Assembly: GCA_964371785.1 (NCBI GenBank)
Contig: CAYJOL010000011.1
Location: 1 to 64,000, forward strand
Reading direction: 5' to 3'
DNA length: 64,000 bases
Source: CAVQCT01 sp964371785
GTDB lineage: Bacteria; Zixibacteria; MSB-5A5; GN15; FEB-12
Position numbers and translations under genes: made by a program. The notes below the pieces were generated by a model. The model was not told the DNA's origin and searched no databases. It was given only the letters and a program-made list of their open reading frames with translations. Position 1 is the first letter of the stretch. The number at the start of each line of letters is the position of its first letter. Shown piece by piece: positions 44,903-53,500 of the stretch.

Positions 44903-46549
44903 GAACGGATTGGGTAACGAGAGAGGAGCCGCTTTGCGGGCGATATCTGTGGAACTGGCCGCCGGCGCCACATATGGAGGACCGATGTACCGATTCGTGC
45001 GGGCTATCTCGACATAGCCGCTCCCCTGATCCGGCGCCCAGTCGGTAATCGCGGCACCAGTTTGGTCTACCAGAAGGGCGTTTATGCTTACAATACGCAC
45101 GCCGGAAGGCCTATTCATGTCGGACCACTTGATGCCCACCTCAAAGAAATCCGAGCTATCTTCTATGTTAAGGTAGTCAAAACCGTTTGGATCGTACAGA
45201 AGAGTCCAGGAGTTGTGCGCCTGGTCGAACTGTGAGAAGGCGAGATTTCCGTGGACCCCTACGATCATTCTGTAGTCTGCTCCGATGCCGTTCAATGCCG
45301 GGCTTGAGGGGAGCGTGTCTAACGTAGTTCTACCTGTGAATGGAGATTGGTCGGCATCGAAGTAGACTCCGAGATCAAAGCTGGTGTCATTAAACGCACT
45401 TGCCCAGTTCTCCCAGAATTCATAGCGTAGCTCCAATAGCGAGTCGGTGCTTCGGCCAAGCACCCGTTTAATATCGGTCGGCCATGGGTCGTTCTGGTCA
45501 TCGACCAGAGTCTGCCATCGGTGGAATACCGTGATTGTATCCGAGACACCCTCCCGGTTGGTCGCATCGAATGCTTTAGCATAGATTATATGGGCGGTGC
45601 CGATCGATGCCGCCGTGGCATCCCACTCGAATGTAAATGGAGAGCTGAGGTCATCCGCCCCCGCGGCGTGAACGCCATCGACATAGAACTCAACCCTTGT
45701 CACGCCGACAGGATGAATCGCCAGGACAGAGATTACGGACGTATCTCCGACAATCACGCTGTCCTGAGGTGACTCGATGAGTGCGACGGGGATCATCGGA
45801 TCAACCTGTGTGGTAAACGACCACTGATAAGCGGTAGCCAGATGGTTGCCGAAAGTATCTGCGACGGCAGTGGTGATGGTCGCGGTATATTGCGTGCTGT
45901 ACAGGAGGGTGTCGCTCGGAGTGAAGGTGGCTACTTTGTTGAAATAGGTCACCGCGCCGGTCGCGCCGTTGTTGAGGGTGAATGATGACGATGTCACCGT
46001 TGCGCCATCTAACTCCTTTGAGAAGGTTACGGTTATCGGCGCAGTAGCGATTATATCAACGGCATTGCTACCGGGCGATGTCGACTGGACAACCGGTGGA
46101 ATCGAAGCCAGATCCGGTTCGGTAGTGAACGACCAGCTATAAACAGTCTGAAGTTTGTTGTCAGCTGTGTCCGCCACTGTTGTCGAGATTGTGACAGTAT
46201 AAGTCGTGCTGTAGTTCAGGTGGGTCGAAGGTGTCAGTCGTACAGTGTCGCCAATGAAGCTGAACGATCCGGATACGGTTCCGCTGACCGAGAAGCTTGT
46301 AGATGTGATGGTAAATGAATCGATCGGCTCGGAAAAAACGACGGATACGGGACTGTCGATTGACACTGCTGTCGCACCGTCAACGGGAATTGTCGTCTTG
46401 ACCGTCGGGGGAGTCTTGTCCCCTCCTGAGTTGTTGGGAGAATCTCCTCCGCCGCAACCGAAGGCCAGCAGAACTGAAACTGCCAAGACTAAGATTCGCA
46501 GGGCTAATACGGGAATTCTATCAATGCTAGGTATGACCATTCGCCTCAT
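44897..46549 (-). CDS. Lipoprotein with two bacterial Ig-like (Big_5) domains
   Basis: The 550 residues have a lipoprotein signal ('ILVLAVSVLLAFGCGGGDS', Cys near 32). Two Big_5-like domains follow, each opening 'PPTVKTTIPVDGATAVSID' or 'PPVVQSTSPGSNAVDIIATA' and closing 'YSWSFTTEPD' or 'YQWSFTTQVD'. A further Ig-like domain ('PVALIESPQDSVIVGD') and a C-terminal beta-rich part ('FFEVGIKWSDMNRPSGV') remain unassigned. The ATG at 46549 gives the longest form; ATG 46540 has a GAGG word just before it. It is likely outer-membrane anchored. Role unknown. Confidence 0.75.
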   Translation of the reverse strand: MRRMVIPSIDRIPVLALRILVLAVSVLLAFGCGGGDSPNNSGGDKTPPTVKTTIPVDGATAVSIDSPVSVVFSEPIDSFTITSTSFSVSGTVSGSFSFIGDTVRLTPSTHLNYSTTYTVTISTTVADTADNKLQTVYSWSFTTEPDLASIPPVVQSTSPGSNAVDIIATAPITVTFSKELDGATVTSSSFTLNNGATGAVTYFNKVATFTPSDTLLYSTQYTATITTAVADTFGNHLATAYQWSFTTQVDPMIPVALIESPQDSVIVGDTSVISVLAIHPVGVTRVEFYVDGVHAAGADDLSSPFTFEWDATAASIGTAHIIYAKAFDATNREGVSDTITVFHRWQTLVDDQNDPWPTDIKRVLGRSTDSLLELRYEFWENWASAFNDTSFDLGVYFDADQSPFTGRTTLDTLPSSPALNGIGADYRMIVGVHGNLAFSQFDQAHNSWTLLYDPNGFDYLNIEDSSDFFEVGIKWSDMNRPSGVRIVSINALLVDQTGAAITDWAPDQGSGYVEIARTNRYIGPPYVAPAASSTDIARKAAPLSLPNPFK

Positions 46550-46563
46550 TTACGTCCGCAGGT

Positions 46564-46592
46564 ATTATACACGAATCGGACGACTTCAGCAA
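46564..46592 (-). promoter_or_regulatory. Sigma-70-like promoter of the Ig-like lipoprotein gene
   Basis: On the minus strand TTGCTG (46587-46592) and a perfect TATAAT (46564-46569) are separated by 17 bases. The -10 is 14 bases before the ATG at 46549, so the leader would be very short. Confidence 0.55.
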
Positions 46593-46885
46593 GAAAGTTT
46601 GACCGGATTGAGCCCTCAGGCTGTCCAATTGTTCAACGAACGAACAGCGCATGTTCCCAAATGAAACAGCGGCCGGAATCCGCGGCGTTGTGCTACCTGA
46701 ATCGATTGAAACCGCATATTTTATCATCATGCGGGACAGGCGGTTTCAATCGCTAACGTGGACTCATCAAAGATTCTTTCGTCGGCATGCGGCGTGTATA
46801 GTCTATATCTACTATCCACAATACTACCTTCTCGGCCAGACACCCAGCAGCTTTGTATGGGCCGAAGCTCGGGAAAGGAGAAATT

Positions 46886-49800
46886 ATGAGAAGACTCATC
46901 CTCGTCAGCGTTATACTGCTTCTGTCTGTTGCCTCATCAGCTACTGCCGCTCGCTGGTATGTGGCCACGAGCGGCAGTGATGCCGCGGGCGACGGCTCCT
47001 TGGGTAATCCATACGCAAGCATCGGCTTTGCGATAACGCAGGCCGCGACTCATGATACCGTTTGGGTCGGTGCCGGCGTCTACCAGGAAAACATCAGCTT
47101 CGGCGGGAAGAACCTCGTGCTCAAGTCGAGTGCGGGCGCGCTTCAAACAGCTATTGAGCCGGCCGACGGCGCAGTCGCGGTACTTTCATTTGCCGGCGGC
47201 GAGGATACGACTGCCGTGGTCGATGGATTCTCAGTCCGGAATACTACCGCTGCTCCAGGCATCTTCATCAACGCAGCATCGCCGGTAATCCAGAACTGTG
47301 ATATCAACACCTGCTTTAACACCGGCGACGGTGGTGGAATTGTCTGCCAGGGATCATCGAAAGCGACCTTCAGATTCAACAAGATTCGCGACAACAACTG
47401 CACCGGCAATGGCGGCGGACTTTTTGTGAAAGGAAGTAATCCGCTCATAAATGATAATACTTTCAGCGGTAATACGGGTAGCTGGGGTGGCGGTCTGGCT
47501 GTTCACCTCAATGCCAAACCGACCGTCCGGAACAACTTCTTCTATGGCAACACCGCATATCGCGGCGGCGGTCTGGACATATACAGTTTCTCGTATCCGA
47601 CCGTACGTTATAACGTGTTTGCGGGCAACGATGCGACATTGTACGGCGGCGCCATAGCCAGCGTCAATCAGAGCAGCCAATATCTGGCTATCGATAACTG
47701 CACCGTCTACGGCAACGGAGCCGAACAGAAGGGCGGAGGCTTGTTTTCATCGAACTCACTTGTCACGGTAGCCAAAACCATATTCTGGCTCGATACGGCC
47801 GGAACGGGCGCGGAAATTCAAGCCGAGAATGGCGGCATGGTGTTTGTGAATCAGTGCGATGTCGCAGGAGGATGGAGCGGCCTCGGTACCGGAACGATTA
47901 ATGCTGATCCGCTTCTGTGCAATCCTGCCGTCTATGATTTCCACTTGCAGGATGCCTCACCGTGCGCACCGGCAAATTTCAGCGGCCATGTTCTGGTGGG
48001 TGCGCTTGATGTCGGCTGTGTCGTGACCGGATGCGATGACACCGACGGCGACGGAATCTGTGATACTGTCGATAATTGTCCGTTTGCGTCTAATCCGGAC
48101 CAGGCCGATGTCGATGGCGACGGTGTCGGTGACATTTGCGATATCTGCCCGACGGTCGCGAACGCGGACCAGCTTGATACTGATCATGATGGCATAGGCG
48201 ATGTTTGTGACAACTGCTCCACTACGGCTAACGCCGACCAAGCCGATGTCGATGGCGACGGTGTCGGTGACATTTGCGATATCTGCCCGACGGTCGCGAA
48301 CGCGGACCAGCTTGATACTGATCATGATGGCATAGGCGATGTTTGTGACAACTGCTCCACTACGGTTAACGCCGATCAAGCTGATGTCGATAGCGACGGG
48401 GTCGGCGACATTTGCGATATCTGCCCGACAGTCGCGAATGCTGACCAGCTTGACACTGATCAAGATGGCATAGGCGATGTCTGTGACAACTGCTCCACTA
48501 CGGCTAACGCCGACCAAGCCGATGTCGATGGCGACGGCGTTGGCGATATTTGCGATATTTGTCCGACGGTCGCGAATGCGGACCAGCTTGATACTGATCA
48601 GGATGGCATAGGCGATGCCTGCGACAACTGCTCAACTACGGCTAACACCGATCAGGCTGATGTCGATGGCGACGGTGTCGGTGATTTATGCGACAACTGC
48701 CTCGTCAAGTCGAATAGCGATCAGGCAGACGACGATGGTGACGGTGTCGGCAATGTTTGCGATAACTGCTTGAACACGGCCAACCCGGACCAGGCTGACA
48801 CCAATGCGAATGGTATTGGTGATGCTTGCGAAGCCACCGGTACGGGCGAGACCGCTAAGATTTTCGGCTATGTCTATGATGATTCCATCGGTTTGCCGGA
48901 GGTCACGCTCAAATTGTACGGTCAGTCATGTCGACCTCTTTATGAGACTGAGACCGATGACTCCGGTTACTACAGCTTTGACGACCTGAAGGAGCTGTCT
49001 TACAAGCTGTATCTTGAAATTCCGCGAGGTTATATCGGTGATCACGAGGTCCAGCGAGTGGATATTGACGAGGTGACCGAGCAGGTTGACTTCCATCTGG
49101 TTCGGGTCAACTCGACCGGCAATCACCGGGCACGCGGCTACTGGCTCGCGCAGTTACGCGCCCTCATCCGCGGACGTGGTCATGCGGAAGTCACCTATGA
49201 CGAGATGTGCACCTATATTGACTTGATCCGTCAGTACTTCAATGACCACCCGTGGAATCCGATACGCATATTTGTCGTCGATCCGAATGAGGACTGTATG
49301 GATGCGATGAAGCGCCTGTATGAGGCGATATCCTCGCACCATCGTCATCATCGTTGGGACAAAGCGCGCTCCAATTTCATCGTCATGCTGTTGAATATCG
49401 TGTCAGGACGGATCGAGCCGGGTGAACAGGTGAACAATGGCAATGGGGACGGTCATGAAGCGCCCACCGGAGCCGGCCTGTCACCAAGCAGTGGCGATCC
49501 GATAACAATCTGGCAGGCGGTGACCTACTGTAATCAGTTGCTGATTGACAGCGATTCGGATAACGACAGTCTGGCCGAAGGTATCACCTATGATATTAAC
49601 AATGGTGTGCCAATCGCCGATGGCCTGGTCGATCCGAGTACGCCGAATATCGAGTATATACCGGCACTCGGTGTCGACAACACTAACGATGTTCTGCCGA
49701 CTGACTTCAGGCTGGAGCAGAATTATCCGAACCCGTTTAATCCGACTACGGTAATCGGCTACAGCTTGCCGACGGCGTCGCATGTCACGCTGACCATATA

Positions 49801-49978
49801 TAACACCCTTGGCCAGCGCGTCCGGACGCTTATCGACGTTCAGCAATCGGCTGGTACGTTTGAAACTACCTGGGACGGCCGCGATCAGGCCGGTAACCAG
49901 GTCGGTAGCGGTTTCTACCTGTATCGTATTGAAGCCGACAAGTTTACGGAAACGAAGAAGATGCTTATGTTGAAATAG
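46886..49978 (+). CDS. Secreted beta-helix protein with thrombospondin type 3 repeats and T9SS-like tail
   Basis: From ATG 46886 (AAAGGAG site) the protein has 1030 residues. Signal peptide at 1-21. Residues about 20-340 form a right-handed parallel beta-helix ('GNPYASIGFAITQAATHDTV', 'NNFFYGNTAYRGGGLDIYS'). From about 385 to 655 lie calcium-binding TSP3 repeats ('DTDGDGICDTVDNCP', 'QADVDGDGVGDICDICPTVA'). An SdrD/CNA-B-like domain follows ('FGYVYDDSIGLPEVTLKLYG'), then a helical region, and the tail 'NYPNPFNPTTVIGYSLPTAS ' ending 'TETKKMLMLK'. It is probably a large cell-surface or released adhesin or structural protein. Confidence 0.88.
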   Translation: MRRLILVSVILLLSVASSATAARWYVATSGSDAAGDGSLGNPYASIGFAITQAATHDTVWVGAGVYQENISFGGKNLVLKSSAGALQTAIEPADGAVAVLSFAGGEDTTAVVDGFSVRNTTAAPGIFINAASPVIQNCDINTCFNTGDGGGIVCQGSSKATFRFNKIRDNNCTGNGGGLFVKGSNPLINDNTFSGNTGSWGGGLAVHLNAKPTVRNNFFYGNTAYRGGGLDIYSFSYPTVRYNVFAGNDATLYGGAIASVNQSSQYLAIDNCTVYGNGAEQKGGGLFSSNSLVTVAKTIFWLDTAGTGAEIQAENGGMVFVNQCDVAGGWSGLGTGTINADPLLCNPAVYDFHLQDASPCAPANFSGHVLVGALDVGCVVTGCDDTDGDGICDTVDNCPFASNPDQADVDGDGVGDICDICPTVANADQLDTDHDGIGDVCDNCSTTANADQADVDGDGVGDICDICPTVANADQLDTDHDGIGDVCDNCSTTVNADQADVDSDGVGDICDICPTVANADQLDTDQDGIGDVCDNCSTTANADQADVDGDGVGDICDICPTVANADQLDTDQDGIGDACDNCSTTANTDQADVDGDGVGDLCDNCLVKSNSDQADDDGDGVGNVCDNCLNTANPDQADTNANGIGDACEATGTGETAKIFGYVYDDSIGLPEVTLKLYGQSCRPLYETETDDSGYYSFDDLKELSYKLYLEIPRGYIGDHEVQRVDIDEVTEQVDFHLVRVNSTGNHRARGYWLAQLRALIRGRGHAEVTYDEMCTYIDLIRQYFNDHPWNPIRIFVVDPNEDCMDAMKRLYEAISSHHRHHRWDKARSNFIVMLLNIVSGRIEPGEQVNNGNGDGHEAPTGAGLSPSSGDPITIWQAVTYCNQLLIDSDSDNDSLAEGITYDINNGVPIADGLVDPSTPNIEYIPALGVDNTNDVLPTDFRLEQNYPNPFNPTTVIGYSLPTASHVTLTIYNTLGQRVRTLIDVQQSAGTFETTWDGRDQAGNQVGSGFYLYRIEADKFTETKKMLMLK
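48104..48655 (+). repeat. Four tandem 138-base units encoding TSP3 repeats
   Basis: Four in-frame units of 138 bases (48104-48241, 48242-48379, 48380-48517, 48518-48655) each encode 46 residues, i.e. two TSP3 repeats, and are nearly identical. A fifth, diverged partial unit follows. Such units are prone to copy-number change by recombination. Confidence 0.9.
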
Positions 49979-50010
49979 CGGCGAATGTTCTTTCGAGGTG
50001 TATAGTACCG

Positions 50011-50048
50011 CGCCCACCGGAGATTCCCACCGGTGGGCGTTTTTGTTT
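50011..50048 (+). terminator. Rho-independent terminator of the beta-helix gene
   Basis: A 10-base-pair perfect GC-rich stem (50011-50020 with 50030-50039) with a 9-base loop, followed by TTTTTGTTT. It lies 32 bases beyond the stop at 49978. Confidence 0.93.
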
Positions 50049-50080
50049 CTGTCCGGCGCAATGCCGGCCTGCAACAGAAA

Positions 50081-50109
50081 ACCCGGCTGCGCTGAGCGCA
50101 CAGCCGGGT
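50081..50109 (-). terminator. Minus-strand hairpin terminator of a possible small transcript
   Basis: Stem 50081-50089 with 50101-50109. On the minus strand TTTTCTGTT follows. No annotated minus-strand gene ends here (the GPx gene stops at 50328), so the hairpin suggests a short transcript from about 50220 down. Confidence 0.55.
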
Positions 50110-50168
50110 CGGTAGAACTGTTGGGATTTACTTAGTGTGACCCCAACGTAATTTGGTTGAGGCAGTGA

Positions 50169-50204
50169 CTAAGTAGCAGTCACCTCACATAAATATGGTT
50201 TCAA
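50169..50204 (-). CDS. Candidate 11-residue leader peptide
   Basis: A strong AAAGGAGG site (AGGAGG at 50215-50220 on the minus strand) lies 10 bases before a TTG at 50204, which opens an 11-codon frame reading 'MKPYLCEVTAT' and ending with TAG. A hairpin (GAGG/GTGACT arms) overlaps its end, and the terminator at 50081-50109 lies downstream. It may be a leader peptide, a small stand-alone peptide, or a decayed gene start. The TTG start and short length make it speculative. Confidence 0.25.
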   Translation of the reverse strand: MKPYLCEVTAT

Positions 50205-50327
50205 TGCTAGACCACCTCCTTTCTTGTGTACCACTAATATTATCGGTTCAAATATTAATGCAAGAAAAAAAATAGGAAAAGGCAAATCGTGCGCTTCCGT
50301 ACCCGGGCATTCGCACCCCCTGCCGGG

Positions 50328-50930
50328 CTACAACAGCTTCTTAATCGCCGCCACCAGCGTGTCAGACATCGGAGTCACCGGTGAATCATACCGGGCAACC
50401 AAGTCACCCTTGCGGCTCAACAGGAATTTGGAGAAATTCCATTTGATCTCACCGGGGACGCTGGATTTTTCGGTCAGGTAGGCAAAAAGCGGGTGCTTGT
50501 CGCTGCCCTTGACGCTCACTTTTGACATCATAGGGAAAGTAACACTGTATTTGGAGGTGCAGAATTTGAGAATCTGCTCGTTCGTCCCCGGTTCCTGTCC
50601 CCCAAAATTGTTGGCCGGGAAACCGATCACCACCAGACCGCTGTCCTTGTACGTCTCATACAGCTTTTCGAGTCCCTCGTACTGCGGAGTGTATCCGCAT
50701 TCGCTCGCCGTGTTGACAAGCAGGAGCACTTTGCCGTCAAACTTCCGGAGGTCTGTTTCCTCGCCGCTGATTGTCTTGAATGGGATGTCACGATAGTCGG
50801 TCGAGGTCATTGTCTTGTTTTTCATATCCGTGCTGTCCTTGGTTACTGTAGTCTTCATCTCAACGGCCACGCTCCGTATACCGATGGCCATTACTATTAA
50901 AACAACTGTGCCAACAATCCATTTAGTCAT
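50328..50930 (-). CDS. Exported or membrane-anchored glutathione peroxidase-like protein
   Basis: From ATG 50930 (GGAGAG site) the protein has 200 residues. An N-terminal hydrophobic segment ('WIVGTVVLIVMAIGIRSVA') is a signal peptide or anchor. The thioredoxin-fold domain holds the catalytic Cys in 'LLLVNTASECGYTPQYEGLE' (about 85), 'VIGFPANNFGGQEPGTNEQI' and 'IKWNFSKFLLSRKGD', classical GPx motifs. It has Cys rather than selenocysteine, so it probably uses thioredoxin-type reductants. It lies 51 bases after the Bcp gene, same strand, likely one peroxide-defence unit. Confidence 0.92.
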   Translation of the reverse strand: MTKWIVGTVVLIVMAIGIRSVAVEMKTTVTKDSTDMKNKTMTSTDYRDIPFKTISGEETDLRKFDGKVLLLVNTASECGYTPQYEGLEKLYETYKDSGLVVIGFPANNFGGQEPGTNEQILKFCTSKYSVTFPMMSKVSVKGSDKHPLFAYLTEKSSVPGEIKWNFSKFLLSRKGDLVARYDSPVTPMSDTLVAAIKKLL

Positions 50931-50981
50931 ATATGTTCTCTCCATTGTTTTGAACTTACCATGCCACAGATCTGTAAAACC

Positions 50982-51464
50982 TTACGCGGCCAGTTCTTCA
51001 AGTTTCTCCCGGACCTTCTGGGCGTGTCCAGTTGCTTTCACATTGCGCCAGGCATAGGCAATAATTCCATCCGGGTCTATCAGGAAGGTTGAGCGGATAA
51101 CTCCCTGGCTCTCTTTGCCGTACATCATTTTCGCGCCATAGGCACCGTACTTCTCAAGAACTTTCCGTTCCGGGTCTGACAGAAGCGTGACTTTAAGGTC
51201 ATACTTGGCAATGAATTTCTTATGACTCTCCGGCGAATCGGGGGAGACCCCAAGCACCACTGCGTTCAGATTCTCAAAGCTCTTAAGGCCGTCGGTGAAA
51301 TCGCATGCCTCGGTGGTACAGCCGGGGGTGTCGTCTTTGGGATAAAAGTAGAGCACAACCCACTGACCGGCGAAGTCCGACGAGTTCACAAGTTTGCCCG
51401 ATTGGTCGGGAAGGCTCACCGCGGGGGCTTTCTTCCCGGCCTCCACAGTTTTTGCGTCAGCCAT
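50982..51464 (-). CDS. bcp: Thioredoxin-dependent peroxiredoxin Bcp
   Basis: From ATG 51464 (AAGGAG site 7 bases upstream) the protein has 160 residues. 'YFYPKDDTPGCTTEACDFTD' holds the peroxidatic Cys and the second Cys five residues later, as in BCP/PrxQ. 'GVSPDSPESHKKFIAKYDLK' and 'GVIRSTFLIDPDGII' are also typical. It reduces hydroperoxides using thioredoxin. It is divergent from the YCII gene at 51636. Confidence 0.94.
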   Translation of the reverse strand: MADAKTVEAGKKAPAVSLPDQSGKLVNSSDFAGQWVVLYFYPKDDTPGCTTEACDFTDGLKSFENLNAVVLGVSPDSPESHKKFIAKYDLKVTLLSDPERKVLEKYGAYGAKMMYGKESQGVIRSTFLIDPDGIIAYAWRNVKATGHAQKVREKLEELAA

Positions 51465-51591
51465 CACATTTCTCCTTATTGCATGAAACTGTTCAGTCGT
51501 ATCAGCGTACCGCTATAACAACCAAACTATAGAAAAGTTAATCTGCGACTCGGACTTTTGCCTGCTGATTGTGTGGGGCAATAGCTGACAT

Positions 51592-51601
51592 AATTGACAC
51601 A
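51592..51601 (-). promoter_or_regulatory. Ten-base half-site TGTGTCAATT
   Basis: On the minus strand this is the exact 10-base word shared by the palindrome at 37070 and the site at 33578-33587. It lies between the divergent bcp and YCII genes. The second arm is not conserved, so this may be chance. Confidence 0.2.
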
Positions 51602-51635
51602 CAATATATATCTTAAGACAAAACAGGAGAGCGCT

Positions 51636-51974
51636 ATGCCGGAATTTGTGTTTCTGATCCGTGAGGATGCCTCGAAAAAGCCATCACCTGAAATCGCCAA
51701 AGAAATAGTCAGGCAGTTCATCGCCTGGGCAGGAAAACTGCGCGCGGAAGGCAAATTCAAGGGTGGCGACGAAATCCAGCTCAATGGCCGGATTGTCTCG
51801 TTGCTGGATGGGAAGATTGTCGACACGCAGTTTACGCCGAGCAGCGACGCCGTGGCGGGGTATTTTCTGATCGAGGCCGCTGACTACGACGATGCGGTCG
51901 CTATCGCCAAGGATTGTCCCGGACTCCACTACGGAGACAGCGTGGAAATCCGGCAAATAAGCGATTATCAGTAA
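51636..51974 (+). CDS. YCII-domain protein
   Basis: From ATG 51636 (AGGAGAG site) the protein has 112 residues. The pattern 'MPEFVFLIREDASKKPSPEI', then 'GYFLIEAADYDDAVAIAKDC' and 'GDSVEIRQI' matches the YCII/DGPF-like ferredoxin-fold group often found beside ECF sigma genes. The function is unknown. Its 3' end lies 7 bases from the convergent dockerin gene. Confidence 0.85.
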   Translation: MPEFVFLIREDASKKPSPEIAKEIVRQFIAWAGKLRAEGKFKGGDEIQLNGRIVSLLDGKIVDTQFTPSSDAVAGYFLIEAADYDDAVAIAKDCPGLHYGDSVEIRQISDYQ

Positions 51975-51981
51975 GCAGGTG

Positions 51982-53088
51982 TCACGGACAAGCCAACGGC
52001 GCGGGGCCGGCCGGATTGCCGAACATATATTCCACCAAATAGACGACATCGCCGATATCCGAAATACCATCCGCGTTGACATCGGCTTCGATTGCGCAGG
52101 TTGGCGCCGGGCCACCCACAAACGAGTATTCGACCAGATAGATGAGATCGGATATATCCAGGAAATCGTCCGCACTGCCATCGACATTCCCTCGAACGCC
52201 CACACAACACTGCGACGATGGCACCAGCAGACTGATTTCGTCGATTCTGACATCACCTTCGTAGTCATCCGTATGCGGCTCGCCCACAAACAAATACTCA
52301 GTCGGGTCGGTGATGGCGAAGATCTTGTCGAAACTCACCGGCGTTGTTTCTTCAAGCAGATATTTGTTGCCGTCATACAGCCGAAGGGTGATGAATCCGT
52401 CTTTCTTTTCAAGTTCGGCGTAATACCAGCTATTGTATTGATAAGTGTATGCGACATTCCAGTTCCAGGCCGATGAATCCCAGGCTGAACCAGTCCATGT
52501 GCGCAGCAGATTACCGCCCGAATTGGTCTGTGGCGCCATGTAGACCATAAAGACCGGATGAAATGTCTCGGGTCCGGTTTCATTCAGGTGATTGTCTACA
52601 TCGATAACCATCTTGCGATGATAATGCCACCAGTTCTCGGCGCACTCACTGCCCGTACAGGTGTCATTGGTGATCGTCAGAAAATACATCCCGTTTTCAT
52701 ACAGTCCGCGATGATGATCGAAATTGGAGTCCGCGTAGTCTGCGGCATCGTAATTGGCCAAATCATAATTGATATACCCGACCTTGGTGCGGACCTTGTA
52801 CTCGGCCGGAAGGCTTTCGGTGGAACGGATTAGTCCCGCGTTCCAATAATCGGGGGCGTTGAGATGCACATACCCATTGGCAACCGTCATTGCGCCGCCG
52901 TTAATCAACCGATAGGTAAGCCATCCATTCGTGCCAAACGTCTGGTTATTCATCGCCGTGTATGGCGAGTCAAAATTCTCCTGGTATTTGATCGTCCAGC
53001 CGGAATCGTCGAACGCGGCGAACGTCGATGACGCCACCACCAAGCCAGCCAGCGTCGGGGCCAGAAATCCACGAATAATTCTACACAT
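51982..53088 (-). CDS. Secreted ConA-like lectin/glucanase-fold protein with dockerin-like tail
   Basis: From ATG 53088 (GAGGAGA site) the protein has 368 residues. Signal peptide about 1-24 ('FLAPTLAGLVVASSTFAAFD'). The body ('DDSGWTIKYQENFDSPYTAM', 'NGWLTYRLINGGAMTVANG', 'FHPVFMVYMAPQTNSGG') looks like a jelly-roll, glucanase-like beta-sandwich, but no glycosidase active-site motif is recognised. The C-terminal 'QCCVGVRGNVDGSADDFLDI' leads into the dockerin-like double repeat. An upstream extension to 53184 lacks a binding site. It may bind polysaccharide. Confidence 0.75.
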   Translation of the reverse strand: MCRIIRGFLAPTLAGLVVASSTFAAFDDSGWTIKYQENFDSPYTAMNNQTFGTNGWLTYRLINGGAMTVANGYVHLNAPDYWNAGLIRSTESLPAEYKVRTKVGYINYDLANYDAADYADSNFDHHRGLYENGMYFLTITNDTCTGSECAENWWHYHRKMVIDVDNHLNETGPETFHPVFMVYMAPQTNSGGNLLRTWTGSAWDSSAWNWNVAYTYQYNSWYYAELEKKDGFITLRLYDGNKYLLEETTPVSFDKIFAITDPTEYLFVGEPHTDDYEGDVRIDEISLLVPSSQCCVGVRGNVDGSADDFLDISDLIYLVEYSFVGGPAPTCAIEADVNADGISDIGDVVYLVEYMFGNPAGPAPLACP

Positions 53089-53500
53089 GAAATCTCCTCG
53101 CGAAACATTCCCAAAGACCGCATATGATACGTTGATGAGTCCTGTTTTGCAAGCGGAAGCATTTTCACCTGGTGCAGAACACAAGTATATATTAGAAGTC
53201 TTCCGGCTGGGCTGGAACCGAGTTCGGATCTCAAGTCAATCAGAGCCGGCACTGGCCTGCCCGAATGCCACGTGATTTTCATCTGGCAAGTCGCCGTTCA
53301 TTCGACCCGGATGGCGATTGGCTCGACATCGTCGAGCCTCACTGACCTGGGCTACGGGTTGATGTAGCGTAAGAGGAATTTCCGCCGGTATGAAACACTG
53401 CTCTGTCTCCCATTTCCACGCCCTTCAAAAAAAACCAGAGATTTTTCTGGTGCTCAGGTGTCTTAATGACAAATACTAGGACTAACGGGTGAGGTCAGAA
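53089..53500. other. Gene-free stretch before the second ECF operon
   Basis: About 410 bases without a supported gene. A weak 6-base-pair hairpin (53434-53439 with 53446-53451) lies near the right end. I could not place a promoter with confidence; an ECF-dependent one before the sigma gene at 53501 would be expected but is not recognisable. Confidence 0.4.

Noticed and set aside
48104..48655. Regular direct repeats that could be taken for a CRISPR array
   Set aside because: The 138-base units are contiguous, in frame, and encode calcium-binding TSP3 repeats inside a long gene. There are no spacers.
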